From Amycolatopsis camponoti (lineage in GTDB: Bacteria; Actinomycetota; Actinomycetes; Mycobacteriales; Pseudonocardiaceae), in contig NZ_CABVGP010000002.1 of assembly GCF_902497555.1 (NCBI RefSeq), positions 2,926,501 through 2,990,500 of the forward strand: DNA of 64,000 bases. Reading direction: 5' to 3'. Position numbers and translations under genes: made by a program. The notes under the pieces were generated by a model. It worked only from the letters and a program-made list of their open reading frames with translations, did no database searches and was not told where the DNA came from. This document shows, piece after piece, positions 59,656-64,000 of this stretch; position 1 is the stretch's first letter; the number at the start of each line of letters is the position of its first letter.

Positions 59656-60831
59656 TCACCGGAAAAGGGTGAAGCCGGGCACTGGGTGGTCACCGGCCGG
59701 AACGGGTTCTTCGGCCGGGGCGAGGCGGGGGTCGAGCTGGCTCCAGGCGATCAGGGCCACGAGGCCGGTCAGGCCGAACACCGCGGCCAGCCCGATGCCG
59801 GAAGCCGCCGCGCCCGCCAAGGGTGACGCCACCGTCTGGCCGGCGCCGAGCCCGAGGAACGACCACGTGACCCCGCGCGCGGGCCGGGTGGGGAGCACGC
59901 GGGTGGCCCACACGATGCACAGCCCCGTCAGCGCCATGTACGTGACGCCGAACAGCGCGCTGGAAACCAGGGCACCCGGCAGGCCGGGAGCGGGCAGCGC
60001 CAGGAGTGCGATGCCCGCCGCGGCGAGCGTCCAGGTGCCCAGGTTGGCCGTCCGCAGGCCGACGCGTTCGGCGACCCGGCCGGCCGAGCCGCCGAGCAGC
60101 CCGGCGACGCCGATCGTGAACCAGCACCAGGTCGCGGCGACCGGGCTCAGACCGGCTTCGGTGAGCCGCGAGCTGGAGAACGTCCAGTACGGCGCGCTCG
60201 TGACGCCGATGAGGACGGAGTTGAGCACCAGCGGTCCCACCGCGCGGCTCGTGCCGGAGGCGCCGCCGGCGGAACCGGTCCGGGGCAGCGTCCGCCACGC
60301 GACGAGCGTCATGGCGGCGCCGAGCACCGCGAACGTGGCCCAGATCGCCGGCCAGCCGAACACCAGCAAGGGCGTGAACGCCGAAGCCGCGAGCCCGAGC
60401 CCGGTGCCGGTGTTCGCCCAGGTCTGCGCCTGCGCGCGGAGACGCACGCCGACGGTCTCGCCGATGACCTGCGCGACACCGGGCGACACGAGCCCGGCGC
60501 TGCACCCGGCGACGAAGATCCCGGCGCCGAACACCACGACGCCCGGGGCCAGTGCCATCAGCGCCAGCCCCGCGGTGGCCGCGGCCCCGGCCAGCAGGAC
60601 CGTGCCGCGCGCGGACCGCGCCGACGTCTTCGGCGACACGAGCAGGCCGAGGCCGTAGCCGGCGGTGGACAGGCCGCCGAGCACCCCGATCGCGACCGTC
60701 GTCAACCCGAACGTCTCGCTGAACCGCGGCACGAAAAGGCCGTAGGCGTAGCGCGCGAACCCGTAGCAGAGGGCGATCACCCCCGCGCCGATCGCGGCGG
60801 TGGGCCACCACCGGGCTGTCCTGTCGTCCAT
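59656..60831 (-). CDS. MFS transporter, TetR-regulated
   Basis: The 391-residue protein has twelve hydrophobic segments and the YGFARYAYGLFVPRF start seen in MFS exporters of the YbfB/CynX-like type. The ATG at 60831 lies 12 bp from a palindromic operator shared with a divergent TetR gene, a typical efflux arrangement. The substrate is unknown. Confidence 0.87.
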   Translation of the reverse strand: MDDRTARWWPTAAIGAGVIALCYGFARYAYGLFVPRFSETFGLTTVAIGVLGGLSTAGYGLGLLVSPKTSARSARGTVLLAGAAATAGLALMALAPGVVVFGAGIFVAGCSAGLVSPGVAQVIGETVGVRLRAQAQTWANTGTGLGLAASAFTPLLVFGWPAIWATFAVLGAAMTLVAWRTLPRTGSAGGASGTSRAVGPLVLNSVLIGVTSAPYWTFSSSRLTEAGLSPVAATWCWFTIGVAGLLGGSAGRVAERVGLRTANLGTWTLAAAGIALLALPAPGLPGALVSSALFGVTYMALTGLCIVWATRVLPTRPARGVTWSFLGLGAGQTVASPLAGAAASGIGLAAVFGLTGLVALIAWSQLDPRLAPAEEPVPAGDHPVPGFTLFR

Positions 60832-60843
60832 GACTTCCACCAA

Positions 60844-60857
60844 ACAGACAGGTCTGT
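60844..60857. promoter_or_regulatory. TetR-type operator between divergent genes
   Basis: ACAGACAGGTCTGT is a dyad with perfect 6-bp arms and a 2-bp centre. A forward -10, TATGAT at 60857-60862, overlaps its right edge, and a reverse TTGACA (60867-60862) faces the MFS gene. A regulator bound here would block both the MFS and the tetR transcripts. Confidence 0.8.
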
Positions 60858-60920
60858 ATGATGTCAAGTGATGCTAGAGTCTCCGCAGGTAGAGCGCGGA
60901 CTGTTCGGTACGGAGGAGAC

Positions 60921-61487
60921 GTGGCCAAGACACGCCCGGGAGACGCGGGGGCGAAGGTGCTCAAGGCCGCGTCGACGCTGTTCTACCGCGACGGCATCCA
61001 CGCGGTGGGCGTCGACACGGTGGCGGCCGAAGCGGGCGTGACGAAGGCGGCGCTGTACGGCAACTTCGGCTCGAAGAGCGGGCTGGTCGTCGCGTACCTG
61101 CGCGAGCGTGACCGCCGGTGGCAGGGCGAGATCGACGCCGTCACGGCCGGCCACGCGGACCCCCGTGAACGGGTGCTGGCGGTCTTCGACGCGTACGAGG
61201 CGTGGCTGTCCGACGACGGCTACCGCGGGTGCGCGTTCCTCAACGCCGCCTCGGAGTTCCCCGACCCCGGGGACCCGGTCCGCGAAGTCGTCCGCCACCA
61301 CAAGGCGGCCCTGCACGGCTACCTGGCGGCGCAGCTCAAGCGCCTGGGCCCGGTGACCGCGGATGCGGACGAGCTGATGCTCCTGCTCGAAGGCGCGGCC
61401 GTCCAGTCGGTGGTCTCCCAGGACGCCCGGCCGTTCCGCGTGGCGAAGCGGCTCGCGGAATCGCTGGTCGCCGCGTCCGGGCGGTGA
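60921..61487 (+). CDS. TetR-family transcriptional regulator
   Basis: The 188-residue protein has the TetR helix-turn-helix (VLKAASTLFYRDGIHAVGVDTVAAEAGVTKAALYGNFGSKSGLVVAYL) and a C-terminal ligand domain ending in LLLEGAAVQSVVSQDARPF. The GTG at 60921 follows GGAGGAG 3 nt upstream; the longer frame from 60858 includes the operator and is not used. It probably represses the divergent MFS gene and itself. Confidence 0.9.
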   Translation: MAKTRPGDAGAKVLKAASTLFYRDGIHAVGVDTVAAEAGVTKAALYGNFGSKSGLVVAYLRERDRRWQGEIDAVTAGHADPRERVLAVFDAYEAWLSDDGYRGCAFLNAASEFPDPGDPVREVVRHHKAALHGYLAAQLKRLGPVTADADELMLLLEGAAVQSVVSQDARPFRVAKRLAESLVAASGR

Positions 61488-61496
61488 GACCGGCCG

Positions 61497-62402
61497 TCAG
61501 CGGATCGCGCCGTGCGGGAGGACGGCGTGCACGCCCCACGTCTCGTTGGCGACCTGGGTGATCCGCAGGTCGACGACCGGCGAGGCGAGCGCCAGTGCGG
61601 TCGCCCGGTCCAGTCCGTGCAGCCGCTGCAGCCAGGTCACCATCGCGGCCAGCGCGTCGGCCATGGCCTCGTTGAGGTCGGTGCCGAAGCCGAAGGTGAC
61701 CCGGCCTTCCGGGGTTTCGGCGTGGATGCCCGGGACCGCCGCGTCCGCCGCCAGACTGAGGGTCACCGCGGTGGTCATCGGGCACTCGATCGCCGTTCCG
61801 CCGACTTCGCCGTGGCCCTGCGCCGCGTGGCCGTCGCCCAGGTGCAGCAGCGCGCCGGGGACGGTCAGCGGCAGGAACAACGTCGACCCGGCGACGAGGT
61901 CCCGGCAGTCGAGGTTGCCGCCGCCGGCCGCCCGCGGCGGGATGGTCGGGTGCGGTCCCGGCTCGGCGGGCGGAACGCCGACGACGCCGAGGAAAGGCGC
62001 GACGGCGACGGTGTGCCCGAGGTCGCTGGTGGCGCTCTCGGGTCCGACGTCCCACGTCAGCCAGGCGCCGGGCCCGCCGGCCACCCCGAGCCTGCGGTTG
62101 AGCGCGGTGTCCTTCGTCCCCGCGGCGGTCCAGCCCCAGTCGCCGGGCGTGATCGACGTGAAGTGCACGCCCAGGACCATGCCGGGCTCGGCGCCGCGCA
62201 CCGCGATCGGCCCGGTCAGGCAGTGCCCGCGCCGCTCCGGGAACATCGTGGGGCCCAGCACCCGCCGGTCCAGGTAGCCGGCGGCGTCGAGCGAGCCGAC
62301 CACGACGAAGTCGCCGGGGTCGACCGTGAGCACCGGCGGAGTGGCCCGGTCGAAAACGTCCACTGTGGTCTCGCGCGTCGCGGGAAGCCGGTACTCCGTC
62401 AC
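61497..62402 (-). CDS. Acetamidase/formamidase family protein
   Basis: The 301-residue protein has the beta-rich plan of FmdA/AmdA amidases: VDPGDFVVVGSLDAAGYLD, VRGAEPGMVLGVHFTSITPGDWGW, a LHLGDGHAAQGHGEVGGTAIECPM motif with metal-binding histidines, and a C-terminal VDLRITQVANETWGVHAVLP. It hydrolyses a small amide. It is the last gene of the leftward operon at the right end of the window. Confidence 0.87.
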   Translation of the reverse strand: MTEYRLPATRETTVDVFDRATPPVLTVDPGDFVVVGSLDAAGYLDRRVLGPTMFPERRGHCLTGPIAVRGAEPGMVLGVHFTSITPGDWGWTAAGTKDTALNRRLGVAGGPGAWLTWDVGPESATSDLGHTVAVAPFLGVVGVPPAEPGPHPTIPPRAAGGGNLDCRDLVAGSTLFLPLTVPGALLHLGDGHAAQGHGEVGGTAIECPMTTAVTLSLAADAAVPGIHAETPEGRVTFGFGTDLNEAMADALAAMVTWLQRLHGLDRATALALASPVVDLRITQVANETWGVHAVLPHGAIR

Positions 62403-62412
62403 GAGTTTCCTT

Positions 62413-62727
62413 TCAGCCGAGCGCCGATCCGGCGGTCGGTACCAGCCGGATCGTGGTCGCCGGGTCGCTCGTCAGCGCCGCGACGGCGGCGGCCAGGGGA
62501 GCGCACCGGGGATCTTGGTGGACGGCGTCCAGGATACGTTCGCGGTCGGCGTCGTCTTCGAAGCGCCTGATCCAGACGACGATGTCCTCGTCGCCGGCCA
62601 CGGTGAACGAGCCCACCACCCGCATTCCCCGTTCCTGGTGCAGCGGGATGACGGTCTCGTCCAGGTAGCCGGCCAGTTCGGCGCCGCGGCCCCGCCGGGC
62701 GTGCTCGGTGCGGATCTCGTAGAACAT
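62413..62727 (-). CDS. NIPSNAP-family protein
   Basis: The 104-residue protein is a single ferredoxin-like alpha+beta domain, with FYEIRTEHARRGRGAELAGYLDETVIPLHQ at the start and GSFTVAGDEDIVVWIRRFEDDADRE in the middle, as in NIPSNAP/dimeric barrel proteins. It probably forms a dimer. The role in this operon is unknown, although such proteins are often linked to degradation of amide- or ester-containing compounds. Confidence 0.82.
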   Translation of the reverse strand: MFYEIRTEHARRGRGAELAGYLDETVIPLHQERGMRVVGSFTVAGDEDIVVWIRRFEDDADRERILDAVHQDPRCAPLAAAVAALTSDPATTIRLVPTAGSALG

Positions 62728-62749
62728 CGGGGTACTCCTCGGGTGACGG

Positions 62750-63244
62750 TCAAGCGTGACGGGCGGCGGCGAGCGCGTAGACGTCCGGAGAGCCTTCCCA
62801 CGGCGCGGTGCGCACGACGGCCCAGTGCCCGATGAGCCACTGGCCGTCGAGCTTGCGCAGCTTCAGTTCCCAGTAGCCGCGCATCGTGCAGTGGTCGACG
62901 ACGCCGGGATCGGCGGGGACGTGGTGGTAGGCGACCATGTGCGCGCGGCAGGTGATCTCGCCGCCGGAGTCGCCGGAGTCGCCGGACCGCCGCACGACGA
63001 GGTCGGTGGCGGCGTGGTGGGTGCAGTCGAAACCCTCCAGGGTCGCGCGGGCCAGCTCGACCAGGTCCGCGGCGCTCACGGTCGTCGGTGGCCGGCCGTG
63101 GTAGTGGGTCGACAGATCCAGCGTCACCTCTTCGGCGAACAACCGCCGCAGGGCGAGCCAGTCCCGGTCGTCCTGGGCGTGGGCGAGCCCGGCGACGACG
63201 TCGGCGACGGCCGCGCGGTCGCGAAGGTCCTGCAGTGCGCTCAT
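62750..63244 (-). CDS. SnoaL/NTF2-like protein
   Basis: The 164-residue protein has the NTF2-like fold pattern found in ring-hydroxylation beta subunits and SnoaL-type proteins: DRAAVADVVAGLAHAQDDRDWLALRRLFAEEVTLDL at the start, GYWELKLRKLDGQWLIGHWAVVRTAPWEG near the end. The ATG at 63244 overlaps the stop of the upstream hydrolase gene. It may be a small isomerase, dehydratase or binding protein; the substrate is unknown. Confidence 0.82.
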   Translation of the reverse strand: MSALQDLRDRAAVADVVAGLAHAQDDRDWLALRRLFAEEVTLDLSTHYHGRPPTTVSAADLVELARATLEGFDCTHHAATDLVVRRSGDSGDSGGEITCRAHMVAYHHVPADPGVVDHCTMRGYWELKLRKLDGQWLIGHWAVVRTAPWEGSPDVYALAAARHA

Positions 63245-64000
63245 GCTCGTGACTCCTCGGAAGGGCGGTCGATCACCGGGAGGATCAGCCGGCTGGGGTG
63301 AGCCGGCCCGTGGTGGACGTGGTTGACGGCGACCGCCACGACGTCCTCGCCGTCGGCGGCGATCGCGCCGGTGTTGGTGTTGCGGTCGTAGCGGGGAAAG
63401 CTGCTGCTCGAGACCTCGAGCCGGATGCGGTGCCCGGGCCGGAAGACGTTCGCGGTGACGCCGAGGTCGAGGGTGAGCTCGGCGTCCGTGCCCGGCGCCA
63501 GGAGTGCGGGTTCGGTGAGCGAGTCGCGGTAGCGGACGCGCTGGATGCCTTCGCAAAGCAGGATCGCCCGGCCGTCGGGGTGCACGTCGACGAGCTTGCC
63601 GGTGAAGTCAGTGTCCGGTGTGGACGAACGGATGTGCAGCACCAGCGTGATGTGGCCGGTGACCTCGACGGGGCGGTCGAGCACGGGAGTGGTGAAGCAC
63701 AAGACGTCCTCGCGCGCTTCGGCCGCGGACTGGTCGGCCGGCCCGGGGTAGGTGCCCGGCGTGGCGGCGAGCACGGTGCCGCCCAGGCTGGGCACCGGAT
63801 CGCGCGGGTCGTAGCGGATGGTGTCCGTCGCCTCCCCGGCCGGGGCGTCGTGGGTCAGGACGCCGTCGCCGGCGGCGGTGTTGGCCCGGCCGCCGCCGTC
63901 GAGGAAGAAGCCGGTGTAGCGGGTGTCCGGCAGCGGCCAGTCCGGCTCGTCCCGCCAGCGGTCGACGCCCATGACGAAGATCCGGACCCGGGGGGAGTCG
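63241..64000 (-). CDS. CocE/NonD-family hydrolase, 5' end beyond the window
   Basis: The visible 252 C-terminal residues are the beta-sandwich domain of X-Pro dipeptidyl-peptidase/cocaine esterase-like hydrolases: VRIFVMGVDRWRDEPDWPLP at the window edge, FTTPVLDRPVEVTGHITLVLHIRSSTPDTDFTGKLVDVHPDGRA, and FRPGHRIRLEVSSSSFPRYDRN. The catalytic serine domain lies upstream, outside the window. It would hydrolyse esters or amides and heads the genes at 61497-63244. Confidence 0.87.
   Translation of the reverse strand, partial: DSPRVRIFVMGVDRWRDEPDWPLPDTRYTGFFLDGGGRANTAAGDGVLTHDAPAGEATDTIRYDPRDPVPSLGGTVLAATPGTYPGPADQSAAEAREDVLCFTTPVLDRPVEVTGHITLVLHIRSSTPDTDFTGKLVDVHPDGRAILLCEGIQRVRYRDSLTEPALLAPGTDAELTLDLGVTANVFRPGHRIRLEVSSSSFPRYDRNTNTGAIAADGEDVVAVAVNHVHHGPAHPSRLILPVIDRPSEESRA

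Overview
The window is very GC-rich, dense with overlapping ATGA/GTGA gene junctions and GTG starts. It carries a six-gene Mce operon with its own ATPase, aromatic-ring catabolic genes and a CYP199-type P450. Together these point to a mycolata-related or Pseudonocardiaceae-type actinomycete; an Amycolatopsis-like organism is my inference, not something proven by the sequence. No tRNA, rRNA, CRISPR array or insertion sequence was seen.

Layout. (1) 1-4633: a truncated STAS-domain protein, an AraC-type regulator, an R2-like ligand-binding oxidase variant, and a divergently arranged histidine kinase and LuxR-type response regulator. (2) 4837-19094: one long co-directional operon with a small membrane protein, two YrbE/MlaE permeases, an MlaF-type ATPase, six Mce proteins, an MMPL/RND transporter, a parvulin-type foldase and a 69-residue membrane protein. 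It should encode a lipid importer. (3) 19102-20432: a GAF-LuxR regulator whose 3' end is followed by a ~65-bp tandem repeat.

(4) 20463-36487: the most interesting block, an aromatic catabolic regulon built around a GntR-FCD regulator (28487-29122). Four copies of an 18-bp near-palindrome (consensus around CTAGAATCT) sit 39-65 bp upstream of the class III extradiol dioxygenase (or, on its other side, a lytic transglycosylase), the hydrolase/HpaB operon, gntR itself, and the divergent SCP2-like gene and Rieske dioxygenase operon. At several of them good -35/-10 elements overlap the operator. The genes supply ring dihydroxylation (Rieske alpha/beta and cis-diol dehydrogenase), ring monohydroxylation (HpaB-like oxygenase and flavin reductase), two unrelated extradiol dioxygenases, a C-C hydrolase, a dienoate hydratase and a NahE/PhdJ-like hydratase-aldolase. 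No ferredoxin or ferredoxin reductase accompanies the Rieske oxygenase. Instead the operon encodes a rubredoxin and a fused electron-transfer-flavoprotein-like protein, which I propose as an unusual electron supply.

(5) 36540-40172: an NmrA-like protein, a stand-alone adenylation domain and an MFS transporter. (6) 40298-47253: a LysR gene divergent from a second ring-cleavage operon (cyclase-like, FAD monooxygenase, VOC dioxygenase, FAH-family hydrolase, SDR, alpha/beta hydrolase). (7) 47276-50321: an IclR regulator divergent from a phthalate-reductase-type flavoprotein and a CYP199-like P450, probably for O-demethylation of an aromatic acid. (8) 50313-59569: a glycan or glycoconjugate cluster with UDP-sugar dehydrogenase, six glycosyltransferases, an FkbM methyltransferase and a small unknown protein. 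(9) 59656-64000: an MFS transporter divergent from a TetR regulator across a palindromic operator, then a leftward operon (truncated CocE/NonD hydrolase, NTF2-like, NIPSNAP, acetamidase/formamidase).
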